A stretch of 41,535 nucleotides of DNA from Candidatus Uhrbacteria bacterium RIFOXYB12_FULL_58_10 (GCA_001791645.1 MGFA01000015.1:1-41535), one strand, 5' to 3'. Shown: positions 1 through 9,535, counted from the stretch's first letter. The notes: generated by a model from the sequence alone, not told the origin. Numbers and translations: made by a program.

Positions 1-159
1 CATGATGTCCAAGATAATCAAATCGTAGCCGTTGATTCTCGCCAACTTTTCTCCATCTTCACCGTCGAATCCAAAATCAACCGCGTAGCCGCGGTCACGC
101 AATTCTTCCACGATGTTTTCATTTAATTTTGTTTCGTCTTCGACGACGAGAATTTTCAT
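1..159 (-). CDS. Response regulator receiver domain, truncated by window edge (MKILVVEDETKLNENIVEELRDRGYAVDFGFDGEDGEKLARINGYDLIILDIM...)
   Basis: Manual translation of the - strand from ATG at 159; VVEDE acidic pocket and LIILDIM phospho-Asp motif. Confidence 0.9.
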   Translation of the reverse strand, partial: MKILVVEDETKLNENIVEELRDRGYAVDFGFDGEDGEKLARINGYDLIILDIM

Positions 160-284
160 AGCGTAAGTACGATATACCCCGACTGGTGAAGAAATAGTGA
201 AGCGCTCGCTGTTGTCATCATTCTATCAGAACCATACCGGAAGTCGTGAATCATCATGAGATTGTTTTTTTCGCGCAGATCTTT

Positions 285-470
285 TTATTTGCGTCCTGCG
301 ACCTTCCCATCCTTGATGAGAAGTTGTGACTTTATGTGACCGATTAGATCCCGTTTCTCCTCCTTCGCCCCTTCTTTCAGGATGTACTTCGCGCAAGCAT
401 ACACGTCGATGTCCGGCATAATCTCCGCGACTTTCGCAGTCGCCACATGTCCTCCGAGACTTGAGATCAT
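285..470 (-). CDS. Small hypothetical protein (start codon uncertain)
   Basis: 61-aa ORF in the supplied track; coding-like composition, no recognised family. Confidence 0.35.
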   Translation of the reverse strand: MISSLGGHVATAKVAEIMPDIDVYACAKYILKEGAKEEKRDLIGHIKSQLLIKDGKVAGRK

Positions 471-547
471 CTTCGTCAGTCGATCAACTTTCTGTTTAAT
501 CCTTTCGACCAGATGGTTTGCCGCAGATCAAATATGGAGGTTTTGGT

Positions 548-1075
548 TTAAAACCCCCGATCCGTATCGCTAACTGCCGACCGAATTTTTTCGACGACCT
601 TATCCGGAGACAGATATTCGACATCGATGACGATGGCATTCGGTCGTTCCGCCTTCAGATCATCAATTTCGTGCCAAAACCGTTCGCATTTTTCAGGAGT
701 CAATAAACTGTCTTTCCGATACCCCCTCTCCGCAGCTCGTGCTAACACGAACTCCTTACGAGCCCAAAGAATGATTTCTGTCGCGTGAGCTCCATTTGCC
801 TGAGCAATTTCGATCATTCGATCAAGATGCATGCCATTACGCATCATTTTTTCAACGATGACACTGTGCCCGGTCTTCAAGTACCCGTCGATCATCGCGA
901 ATGAAGTCACGTACGAATATTCACTCGTTTCTTTCGCGTGTTCATTGTAATGGCTGATCATCCATCGAATTGCATCGATCTCCACGAGCAACGATAATGG
1001 TATGCTCTGGTGAAGGCCCGAGGCTATCGTACTTTTTCCAACGCCACACGGACCATTGATTATTACCAGCTGCAT
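548..1075 (-). CDS. P-loop NTPase / small-molecule kinase-like protein
   Basis: N-terminal Walker A GPCGVGKST; 175 aa. Confidence 0.8.
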   Translation of the reverse strand: MQLVIINGPCGVGKSTIASGLHQSIPLSLLVEIDAIRWMISHYNEHAKETSEYSYVTSFAMIDGYLKTGHSVIVEKMMRNGMHLDRMIEIAQANGAHATEIILWARKEFVLARAAERGYRKDSLLTPEKCERFWHEIDDLKAERPNAIVIDVEYLSPDKVVEKIRSAVSDTDRGF

Positions 1076-1199
1076 AGAATCACACGTGTTTAGCTACAAA
1101 TGTTGGCAGTATACCAGAGAACTTCACCCAAAGTCGCTAAGCGAGATCGGCCCCAGGAGCCAAAAATCGCATCTTGTTCATCAAGCTGTGTAGCCTATA

Positions 1200-1417
1200 T
1201 GGATGACAAAACGATTTACGCATACAACCAGATGGCTCAGAAAAAAGTCACGTTGCCTCGCTTATTTAGCTACTATCAAAAAGACGAGGTTGAGGGGATA
1301 TTGAATGACTTGGATTTCGACGTGGTTTATTTCGAGCAGTTCAAACCAGGAAAGCATAACTATCTCAACTTTGTCGCTCAGAACAGAATTCGTCATCCCA
1401 CTTTCATCGCGCAGTGA
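1200..1417 (+). pseudogene. Possible C-terminal fragment of a class I SAM-dependent methyltransferase
   Basis: MDDKTIYAYNQMAQKKVTLPRLFSYYQKDEVEGILNDLDFDVVYFEQFKPGKHNYLNFVAQ resembles methyltransferase C-termini; no N-terminal SAM-binding domain upstream in frame. Confidence 0.35.
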
Positions 1418-1523
1418 CAGGAAACCATTGCTCCAGGAGAAACACAAGTGGGCTCTCACGGCCCAAACAAACTGAACCTTTGAATAGGGATTTTTGCTTT
1501 ATTCAGCTACACTGTAATAATCT

Positions 1524-3338
1524 ATGCGTACTTCCCGAAAAAAAATATCCCCATTTCGAAACAAAAAAGTTTTCCTATTTTTATCTGCGATGATAACGGC
1601 TCTGTTCGTAGTTGTGATTGTTGCTGTGATAAACATACAATCGAATAGAGAACGGAAAGTTGAGGCAGAAGCTTTATATCACGACAAAAGTCAACCCGTG
1701 GAGGAACGTGTTAACGACTTACTGAGCCGCATGACGGTAGATGAAAAAATTGGACAAATCGCATTGGTCGAAAAAAATAGTCTTCTTTTTTCATCGGATA
1801 TCGTGCGTTTCAACCTTGGTGCCCTTTTAAGTGGCGGCGGTGGAGGACCTGATTCCAATGAACCGGAGGCTTGGAAGAAAATGATTACAAATTTTCAGGA
1901 TTCCGCAAATTCAAGTCGCTTAGCCATACCTCTGTTGTATGGAGTCGATGCTGTTCATGGGAATGCGAATGTCCTTGGGGCAACCATTTTTCCTCACGCC
2001 ATTGGGCTTGGTGCGAGCGGAGATGAAGACCTCGTCCGTCGAGTCGGAGTAATTACTGCCGAGGAGATGTCTGCCACGGGCGCCAACTGGAACTTTTCGC
2101 CAACCGTAGACGTCGTTCAAGATAGTCGATGGGGTCGAACGTATGAAACGTTTGGTTCTGATACGGAGAGAGTTAGTGAACTCGCCACGGCGTATTTAGA
2201 AGGGCTTCAATCAAGTGCTATTGTCACGACAGCCAAACACTACTTAGGCACGGGGGCAATGGTATGGGGTACATCCACTAATCCCGATTTTAAGATAGAT
2301 CAAGGGGAAATCACGATAGATGAGGCAACTTTACGATCCGTTCATCTTCCTCCGTTCGTAAGTGCGATACGTGCGGGAGTAGGAAGTATCATGGTCGGTC
2401 ACGCGACTTGGAATGGTGTCGAATTAGTAGCCAACCATGAGCTTCTAACAGATCTCATAAAAGATGAACTTGGATTTGACGGATTTGTGGTTTCTGATTG
2501 GTACGGGATATATGAAATTCCGGGCAGTAAATATCATGCGCTGGTCACAGCGATAAATGCTGGCTTGGACATGGTGATGTTGCCTTATAACTACCGACTT
2601 TTTACAATGGAAATGCGACGAGCAATCAATAGCGGTGATATATCCATGGAACGTTTGGATGATGCGGTTCGTCGGATTCTTCGCGTGAAGTTCGCTGCCG
2701 GTCTTTTCGATCAAGAACCGCCTTCGGATCCTTCTTTGAATGAATTCGGTTCGAGCGAACATCGTCTGGTCGCACGTGAAGCTGTCCGTAAATCTCTCGT
2801 GATTCTACGAGACAAACAGCAGACGCTTCCTCTCTCAAAAACACTTTCGCAGATTGTGGTTGCCGGAGGAGCCGCAGACAACTTGGGACGACAATCCGGT
2901 GGTTGGACGATCGAGTGGCAAGGAATTGATGGAAATTGGATTCTTGGCACAACGATCCTACAAGGGATCAAGAACGCGGTATCATCACAGACCAAAGTTG
3001 ATTATCGTCAGGCAGGAGATTTTTCTCCGGAAGTGGAATCTGCTGATATGGGAATCGTTGTGGTTGGAGAAACTCCTTACGCCGAAGGATGGGGAGACAA
3101 TGAACACCCAACGCTTTCTGATGACGATCTGCAGGCAATCAATAATGTAAAAGCGATAAGTAAGAAGATCGTCGTTATTATTGTTTCCGGCCGACCGTTG
3201 GATATCAGCGCTTACGTGGATGACTGGGACGCTGTCATAGCCGCATGGTTGCCTGGAAGTGAGGGTGAAGGAGTGGCAGACGTCCTTTTTGGAAGCTACC
3301 CATTTACCGGCACACTCCCCGTGGTTTGGCCGCTATAA
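1524..3338 (+). CDS. Glycoside hydrolase family 3 (beta-glucosidase-like) with N-terminal membrane anchor
   Basis: GH3 motifs: LLSRMTVDEKIGQI, YGVDAVHGN, FSPTVDVVQDSRWGRTYETFG, TAKHYLG, GFVVSDWYGI; N-terminal hydrophobic segment. Confidence 0.92.
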   Translation: MRTSRKKISPFRNKKVFLFLSAMITALFVVVIVAVINIQSNRERKVEAEALYHDKSQPVEERVNDLLSRMTVDEKIGQIALVEKNSLLFSSDIVRFNLGALLSGGGGGPDSNEPEAWKKMITNFQDSANSSRLAIPLLYGVDAVHGNANVLGATIFPHAIGLGASGDEDLVRRVGVITAEEMSATGANWNFSPTVDVVQDSRWGRTYETFGSDTERVSELATAYLEGLQSSAIVTTAKHYLGTGAMVWGTSTNPDFKIDQGEITIDEATLRSVHLPPFVSAIRAGVGSIMVGHATWNGVELVANHELLTDLIKDELGFDGFVVSDWYGIYEIPGSKYHALVTAINAGLDMVMLPYNYRLFTMEMRRAINSGDISMERLDDAVRRILRVKFAAGLFDQEPPSDPSLNEFGSSEHRLVAREAVRKSLVILRDKQQTLPLSKTLSQIVVAGGAADNLGRQSGGWTIEWQGIDGNWILGTTILQGIKNAVSSQTKVDYRQAGDFSPEVESADMGIVVVGETPYAEGWGDNEHPTLSDDDLQAINNVKAISKKIVVIIVSGRPLDISAYVDDWDAVIAAWLPGSEGEGVADVLFGSYPFTGTLPVVWPL

Positions 3339-3339
3339 G

Positions 3340-3534
3340 ATGACGTTTAGAGAATGGAATTGTCATGTTCTGTCCACACCAGCGATCCATACCATCGGCG
3401 ATGCGGCTGTTTCAACCGTTGGATATCACACGTCGTTTCCGTCGACTATTGGCGGTTTCATCCATATCCTTTTAGTGATTGCGATCATCGTCGTTTTCAT
3501 TCGCATCATCCGTGGCGAGAAGATTATCAAATAG
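3340..3534 (+). CDS. Small membrane protein, Lmo0937/DUF5670-like C-terminus
   Basis: C-terminal GGFIHILLVIAIIVVFIRIIRGEK resembles Lmo0937-family proteins; start codon uncertain. Confidence 0.55.
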   Translation: MTFREWNCHVLSTPAIHTIGDAAVSTVGYHTSFPSTIGGFIHILLVIAIIVVFIRIIRGEKIIK

Positions 3535-3631
3535 ATGGGTGGCGGTTTTGAACTTCTTCAGTATTCGCAGCCAACAATATCTCCATTTAATTGAGGGGGA
3601 TTTTGTTATACCATGGGTGGGAATTGAAACT

Positions 3632-4282
3632 ATGTCTTCCGAAAATATGATCTATCTGATTGGCGGCCCACCGCGATGTGGAAAAACAACACTCGCAAAA
3701 AGCATGTCGAAGAAATTCGGCATTCCTTGGATTTCCACTGACATGCTGGAGGTTGTCAGTGGAGAGTATATGTCCCGTGCGGAATGGAAGAGGGCACATC
3801 CGTATTCGCTTTTACGGAGAACGCATAAAACCAATGACGCGTTCTATGGGAAACTCTCCCCGCAAGAAATTGTACGTATCCTGAGACGGCAGGCAATGGC
3901 AACGGCCCCAGCAATCGACATGGCGGCTATTTGCGAGATGAACGATGGGAACGACTACGTCATCGAGGGGTATCATATCGAGCCGGGCCTTGCGTCCAGG
4001 CTTGTGAACAAATATGGCAAGAAAAATGTCAGAGCCGTGTTTCTGACGAGGCACGATCCCAACGCGTTTGCCAGGGATGTAAAAAAGAGTACAACGCCGA
4101 ATGATTGGCTGATTGTCGGGACAAAAAGGGAGAAGACATTTTTGAAGGTTGGAAGGATGGTTTCGCACTTCAGTGATCATTTTGAAACGCAGGCCAAGAA
4201 ATACCGATTCAAGGTATATAAGATGGATGAGGACTTTCCGACCAAGCTCGTCGAGGCAGCGGATCATTTGCGAGGATTATGA
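3632..4282 (+). CDS. P-loop kinase-like protein (2-phosphoglycerate kinase/AAA-like)
   Basis: MIYLIGGPPRCGKTTLAKSMSKKFGIPWISTDML; internal start preferred over the longer ORF from 3479. Confidence 0.75.
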   Translation: MSSENMIYLIGGPPRCGKTTLAKSMSKKFGIPWISTDMLEVVSGEYMSRAEWKRAHPYSLLRRTHKTNDAFYGKLSPQEIVRILRRQAMATAPAIDMAAICEMNDGNDYVIEGYHIEPGLASRLVNKYGKKNVRAVFLTRHDPNAFARDVKKSTTPNDWLIVGTKREKTFLKVGRMVSHFSDHFETQAKKYRFKVYKMDEDFPTKLVEAADHLRGL

Positions 4283-4729
4283 AGTACGAGATCAACGCTA
4301 CTATCGAAGGATTCGGATACAGAAAGGATCCTCGTGTCGCTGAGCTCCGCGGTGCACGGAATCCGGAAGAAGATATGCTCGTCGTCTTCGAGTGTACTGA
4401 AAGCCAAATCGCGCATTCGGTTGATCAAATCAACGAGTCGACCAAGGCCTACGTCGGAAAACTTGAGCCCGGTATTTTTGACCGCCTACCGGAAGGCGTC
4501 GAGAACGTCTATGCCAAATTCCAAGAAGGTCGCGTCCCAGCCGATGAACGAATATGTTTGCGTCGGCATGAAACAAATTTCCGACTCGCCCGCCCGCCCG
4601 TACGTCTTCCGCGTGGGGCGCGGTGATGGCGGGTCGTGGCTCTCCTACGCTTGGGCGGAGCCGGCGGACTGGTGGAGTGCGGGCGATCAGTTCGTGTTCC
4701 GTCTTCGCAAGAAACCCTTGAAGCCTTAG
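4279..4729 (+). pseudogene. Hypothetical protein with apparent frame change (frame-1 head to about 4520, frame-2 tail from about 4511)
   Basis: MKYEINATIEGFGYRK...FDRLPEGVENVYAKF is coding-like in frame 1; MNEYVCVGMKQISDSPARPYVFRVGRGDGGSWLSYAWAEPADWWSAGDQFVFRLRKKPLKP is coding-like in frame 2; the frame-1 tail is Arg/Pro-rich and out-of-frame-like. Confidence 0.45.
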
Positions 4730-4894
4730 GTCCAAAGGCCTTTTCGGCACGTGCGGATTGAGAACGCGAACTCCTCGAAACTTAGTTCTGTATCCACACG
4801 TTGAGCCACATGGGACGATCAGTGTTAAAACTGGTCATTTTATGTCTTATCAGCTAACTTGTTACAAGTAACGACCGACCACCACACTTTCTTT

Positions 4895-6895
4895 ATGAAT
4901 CGTTTTTCAGAAGCAGCACCAAGACATGAGCAGTCAACACCAGATTTTGGAAAGGTCTATGAAGAATTAGACAAAATTTTGGATGGAAACAATGCTTATT
5001 CGAATAAGGATAATGCGGAACGTTTCCTAGAACTCCTAAGGAAGGTGAGTCGAGACGACAGTGATGAGGCATATGAGTTAATTAGCTACTACCTGGGCTC
5101 TTCAAAGAGAGAAAAAACGCATTCTCTACTTCTTCAATCAACAACATTTATAGAAGAGCATTCGCAGGAACTCATGCAACTGCTAGGTGTGGAAGATTTT
5201 ATGAATAGCCTTCGCAGTCGAAATAAGAACCTTTTCAAAATACATTTTGCCTCAATGCTTGAAAAAGATGGCCCTGCTATTGGTGGTTTAAATACAGAGA
5301 AATATCTTGACGAGTTAGATGGTCTGTCCGAGCAAACGAAAAAAAAGCTTCTTGGAAAACATGCGGAGACGATAGCTCGATACTACATGAGGGAGAATGA
5401 GTCTGAACTGGTCTTGTTTGCACGAAGAGAGATGGATGCGCGTATTGAAAGAGATTATGTAATGGACATCGATGCTCAACTGAATTCTGATCCCAATAGC
5501 TATATTGACAATCCTCCAAGCTACGGTGTTTTGTTTACAGATACACATCGCCAAGGTGAACACGCACTCCTCAAGGCATCCATGCTAAGACGTGGAAATA
5601 TGAAAATATCAGATGCTCGCTTGACCGATGATGACCGTGAGTTGCGTAAAAACCCGACAAAAGCAGGAGACCTCCTATTCAATAAGCAAACAGGCACCGA
5701 ACCGAAGGATCTCATATGGCTTTCCCACATTGGAGACTATTCAGCGCTTGTTTTTAAAGATCCTGATGATTTTGAAGTCTATGCGCGGAGCATAGAAAAA
5801 CGGCGCACTGTAGATGATAGTGAAGAAAGCCATGAATATACAGTCGGTTTACATTGTTCACGACATATACTTGTAAAGATGTGTGGCCCAAGAGGCGAGT
5901 TAGACAGCGAAGATGTTCTAAGTACATTGAGGCACGAGTGGCAGCACGCAGAATTTAATACAGTGCGAGGATCTGTTACATGGACACAAGGCTATAAATA
6001 TGATACATGGGACAAGAGAAAGGAATTTGAAAATTCATGGTCCTGTGACAAAAGGATCAAACTCATGAAAGATGAACTTCTGGCTTTTTACTGCGGGTCT
6101 TCTATTTATAAAGCCGTTTCCCGCCTAAAGAATGGGTATGATGAAACCTTTTCTGGCCAAGAACTCGCAAAACTTCGAAATGACCTTGAAAGCGTAAAGC
6201 AAGCCATTGTAGATAATTCGGGTGAAGAACTGGATTATTTCGAACGAAGACTACTAACAGCGCATTTAATGACAGTGCACTGGGAAAATATTCCAGAGGC
6301 TATAGATTCTTGGTTTGATTTTTACAAAAAAAGACGCGTCGATATTCGTGACATCCTTGATGTTCGTAAACGTGTCAAGGCGTTACAGGCAAAACATAAA
6401 AACAACCTCTTTCCTTCAGCTGTTATTGATGCGATTCAAGACCGTGCAGTTGGCATTATGGATGAGCTAGAGCAATTAGAAAAGCCATTTTTTGCTAAAT
6501 ATGCTCTCTATAAAACAACTTCAGAGGAGGTATTTGATACGCATAAAGATATTGACAATCTCTACAAGGAGCTTGAAAGCCTATATGGTGATTCGCGGTC
6601 TCTTATCTTTGGTGCTGATAAAATGGGTCCAGAGGAGCGTCAAGCGATTGGGGATCGTTATTTGGAGACCCTGTTATTGGCAATGGAGAATATGCGTATC
6701 GATATGTCTTTGATTCAAGAAGAGCTTGTAGACGGAGTATTTGAGGCATCCCCAGAAGTCGTTGACATGTTCAGTTTAGCCATGAATGCAAAGAATATTC
6801 GGTGCACATACGGAGTGCGTGGAAAAAAGATTAATTTCACACTCAAGGTAAGTTCAGACGACCGTTCATACAGAATTAGTACGGAGCTCAATTAA
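4895..6895 (+). CDS. Large hypothetical protein with predicted gluzincin-type Zn metallopeptidase site
   Basis: STLRHEWQHAEF (HExxH, nt 5933-5947) and downstream KDELLAFY (DExxA-like, nt 6071-6085); 666 aa from the internal ATG. Confidence 0.7.
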   Translation: MNRFSEAAPRHEQSTPDFGKVYEELDKILDGNNAYSNKDNAERFLELLRKVSRDDSDEAYELISYYLGSSKREKTHSLLLQSTTFIEEHSQELMQLLGVEDFMNSLRSRNKNLFKIHFASMLEKDGPAIGGLNTEKYLDELDGLSEQTKKKLLGKHAETIARYYMRENESELVLFARREMDARIERDYVMDIDAQLNSDPNSYIDNPPSYGVLFTDTHRQGEHALLKASMLRRGNMKISDARLTDDDRELRKNPTKAGDLLFNKQTGTEPKDLIWLSHIGDYSALVFKDPDDFEVYARSIEKRRTVDDSEESHEYTVGLHCSRHILVKMCGPRGELDSEDVLSTLRHEWQHAEFNTVRGSVTWTQGYKYDTWDKRKEFENSWSCDKRIKLMKDELLAFYCGSSIYKAVSRLKNGYDETFSGQELAKLRNDLESVKQAIVDNSGEELDYFERRLLTAHLMTVHWENIPEAIDSWFDFYKKRRVDIRDILDVRKRVKALQAKHKNNLFPSAVIDAIQDRAVGIMDELEQLEKPFFAKYALYKTTSEEVFDTHKDIDNLYKELESLYGDSRSLIFGADKMGPEERQAIGDRYLETLLLAMENMRIDMSLIQEELVDGVFEASPEVVDMFSLAMNAKNIRCTYGVRGKKINFTLKVSSDDRSYRISTELN

Positions 6896-6942
6896 ACATT
6901 GTCCGGATTCCGGGCTGAGGCCCTCCATCCGGGCTCCTCTCG

Positions 6943-7491
6943 TTATTTCATCGCGAGCACGATTGGGGCTGCCTGGTGGATGGCCATCGGTTCATCCCAC
7001 AGGCGGGCGCCGTTGCGCAGCGACTTGGCCGCGTAACCGTTTCCGGCGTTGCAGCTGTTGTGGCATTGCACGGCGTAGCTCACATATTTCGGGTAGCTGT
7101 TGCGTTCCAGGTACGAAATCGTCCAGTCGGCGGAACAGGCGAGGTCTTCCGCACATTCGACCGTGATCCCGTGAAGCTTGTAGTGAATCTGGAAGTACCC
7201 GCGCGCCTTGCCATTGTCGCCAATGGCGGTGGAGATGTTGTTGGACTCGGTCCAAAGCATTCCAAGCAGGGTTTGTGCGCAGTCCTGTCCATAGCTACGG
7301 GACTCACAGACGTCAAGAAGGACGTCCTGTACCGTGGGATCCGGGGTATCGACGGCAGCGATTTCGATTGTCTCAAGGGCAGAACCAGCCTGTTCGGCCT
7401 GTATGGCCAGGGGCTGGCCCGTGACCAGGGACACCAGCATGAGGGCCGTCGACAGTTGCTCCATCCAAGCGTTCATGGTCATAAGAATCAT
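6943..7491 (-). CDS. Exported lytic transglycosylase/SLT-like protein
   Basis: GMLWTESNNISTAIGDNGKARGYFQIHYKLHG resembles the SLT catalytic region (ES...GD.G.A.G..QI); N-terminal hydrophobic segment. Confidence 0.75.
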   Translation of the reverse strand: MILMTMNAWMEQLSTALMLVSLVTGQPLAIQAEQAGSALETIEIAAVDTPDPTVQDVLLDVCESRSYGQDCAQTLLGMLWTESNNISTAIGDNGKARGYFQIHYKLHGITVECAEDLACSADWTISYLERNSYPKYVSYAVQCHNSCNAGNGYAAKSLRNGARLWDEPMAIHQAAPIVLAMK

Positions 7492-7549
7492 GGGTTATGT
7501 GGACTCGCCGCCAAAACAAAACGACCGCGTTGTTCGCGATCGGAGGGAT

Positions 7550-7578
7550 AGGATACCACAAATTACCCCTTTTGTCAA
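7550..7578 (-). promoter_or_regulatory. Sigma70-type promoter for the SLT gene: -35 TTGACA (7573-7578), 17-nt spacer, -10 TATCCT (7550-7555)
   Basis: Direct reading of the - strand. Confidence 0.8.
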
Positions 7579-7590
7579 GAGGGGAAGGGG

Positions 7591-7610
7591 CTTAATTTAG
7601 CTAAATTAAG
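7591..7610. promoter_or_regulatory. Perfect 20-bp palindrome CTTAATTTAG|CTAAATTAAG, candidate operator
   Basis: Perfect inverted repeat 12 bp upstream of the -35 box of the SLT promoter. Confidence 0.6.
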
Positions 7611-7615
7611 TACAA

Positions 7616-7634
7616 AAAACGAACGGTTGCCCGT
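7616..7634 (-). terminator. Intrinsic terminator downstream of the CxxC ribbon gene
   Basis: - strand GAACGG-GCAA-CCGTTC-GTTTTTT. Confidence 0.8.
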
Positions 7635-7647
7635 TCGCCTTATGCAT

Positions 7648-8070
7648 TTACTCTCCCTTCGCCTCATCTTCATCCTCATCCGGTTCCATGAGCGCTTCGA
7701 GGATCAAGTCCATCTTTTCGTTGAGGGCTTTCAGCTGCTTTTCAATCCCTTCGGTGCCGGTGCGCGGAGTGCTTACGTAGGCCGGTTTGCCCGGTGCGCT
7801 CGATCGGTCGTAGCGCTGGTCCGTGCCTTCGCCCTTTTTGAAACAGTTTCGACAAAAAATCGGCTTTTTGCCGTTCGGCTTGAACGGGACCTCGCAGGCC
7901 GCTCCGCAGGAGCTGCAGGTTGCCGGATGCATGTCCGGTCGCTCGTCACTCCCACCAGCGTTGCCGCGCTTCCAGGCTCCGCCGCTTCCTCCGCCATACG
8001 ACTTGCCGCCCTTGTAGCCTCCCTTGCCGCCCTTTCGATCCGCGGCCGTCGTGTTATAGAATTTTTCCAT
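7648..8070 (-). CDS. Gly-rich CxxC...CxxC zinc-ribbon protein
   Basis: CSSCGAACEVPFKPNGKKPIFCRNCF; Gly/Lys-rich N-terminus; acidic C-terminus. Confidence 0.75.
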   Translation of the reverse strand: MEKFYNTTAADRKGGKGGYKGGKSYGGGSGGAWKRGNAGGSDERPDMHPATCSSCGAACEVPFKPNGKKPIFCRNCFKKGEGTDQRYDRSSAPGKPAYVSTPRTGTEGIEKQLKALNEKMDLILEALMEPDEDEDEAKGE

Positions 8071-8077
8071 ATGTGTG

Positions 8078-9535
8078 TTATTTGATAAGCGTGGCAAGGT
8101 CAAGCGTTTGGTCGAAGCGAATCTGTTTTACGAAATCTTCCGCGTGGCTTACCACGATCAGGCATCCCTCGTAATCGTCGAGCGCCTTCGCAATGACCGG
8201 GAGATGGCGGAAGTTGATATGGTTGGTCGGCTCGTCGAAGATGAGGAGCCCCGGTTCCTGTAGGACGAATCGCGCGAAGCACAGGAGCCCTTTTTGTCCT
8301 TCTGAGAGCGCGCCGACCGGGGTGGCAAGCGCATCGCCATCGAGTAAAAATCTTGCTCCGGTGCGGCGGATTGTCTCGTTGTCCGGCTGGTCCATGGCAG
8401 ATGCCAGCGATGCATAGGCCGTTTCCGAAAAGTCCAGGCCGGAGAAATCCTGCCGGTAGTAGCCGACCTTTACGTTCCCGGCAATGGTTGCGTCCGGATC
8501 ATTGCCGTCGGCGAGCGTGCGCAGAAGCGTGCTTTTCCCGATGCCGTTCGGTCCGGCAATGATCAAATGGGCTCCTCGGCGCAGCGTCAGGTCCATGTCA
8601 GCCCGGTGCGGCTCATGGTTTTGGATTATCTTGACCGCCTTCAGGGAGACGATCGGTTCCGAAAACGGCTGGGCCGGAATGGCGAACGCGCCAATGGTGC
8701 GGTCGTCGCGTCGCACGCCGACCATGTTTTCCTCGGCCACGGCGACCTCCTCCCTGAGCTTGCTTGCGAGCTTGCGCATTTTTCCTCCCTTGTGCGCGAA
8801 AAAGTTTACCTTGTCCTTGCGGTCCTGGATGGTCTTGAGGAGCTGCGCGTTTTTCGCACGGTCCCGTTCCACGCGCGCGGCGATCTCTTCTACCACGTCC
8901 GTGTAGTTCCCGACGTATTTTTCGATTTTTCCCGTGTATGCGTCGAGGTGCAGCACCCCCTCGGTAAAGCTGTTCAAGAAGTCCGCGTCATGGGAAATCA
9001 CGAGCGCGGTTTTCGGGTACATGATGAGAAACGCGGTCAGGTGGTCGATGCCGTCGCGGTCAAGATTGTTGGTTGGCTCGTCGAGCAGAAGGACGTCCGG
9101 CTGTTGGATGAGCGCGTAGGCGAGCAGCAGGCGGGCCTGCTGGCCTCCGGAGAAATCTCCGACCGGCTTATCGAGCGGAGCTGACAGGTTGACAATTTCG
9201 AGCGTGTCGGCAATGCGCTTTTCGAGGTTGTATGGCGTTTCCGCGAACGCGTGTGCAAAGTAGCCGCGGATCGTTTCCTGCATGGATTCGCGCGCCATGA
9301 CCTGTTTCGCGACCGCGATCGTCGTGCCGGGCAGCACGTGTACGCCGCCCTTGTCCGGCTTCAATTCGCCCGTGATGAGCTTAAAAAGCGTGCTCTTTCC
9401 GGCCCCGTTTTGGCCCATGAGCGTAAGTTTTGCATCTTCTCGAATTGAAAAGCTCGCCTCGTCAAGGGTGAGGTTTTCTTTCGAATATCCGAAGGTCACT
9501 TCTTCGAATCTAATGACGACGTTTCCCTGTGCCAT
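8078..9535 (-). CDS. ABC-F family ATPase
   Basis: Two Walker A (GQNGAGKST, GPNGIGKST), two signature regions (DFSGGQQARLLLAYAL, ALSEGQKGLLCFARF), LLLDEPTNNLD and LIFDEPTNHIN; no TMDs. Confidence 0.95.
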   Translation of the reverse strand: MAQGNVVIRFEEVTFGYSKENLTLDEASFSIREDAKLTLMGQNGAGKSTLFKLITGELKPDKGGVHVLPGTTIAVAKQVMARESMQETIRGYFAHAFAETPYNLEKRIADTLEIVNLSAPLDKPVGDFSGGQQARLLLAYALIQQPDVLLLDEPTNNLDRDGIDHLTAFLIMYPKTALVISHDADFLNSFTEGVLHLDAYTGKIEKYVGNYTDVVEEIAARVERDRAKNAQLLKTIQDRKDKVNFFAHKGGKMRKLASKLREEVAVAEENMVGVRRDDRTIGAFAIPAQPFSEPIVSLKAVKIIQNHEPHRADMDLTLRRGAHLIIAGPNGIGKSTLLRTLADGNDPDATIAGNVKVGYYRQDFSGLDFSETAYASLASAMDQPDNETIRRTGARFLLDGDALATPVGALSEGQKGLLCFARFVLQEPGLLIFDEPTNHINFRHLPVIAKALDDYEGCLIVVSHAEDFVKQIRFDQTLDLATLIK

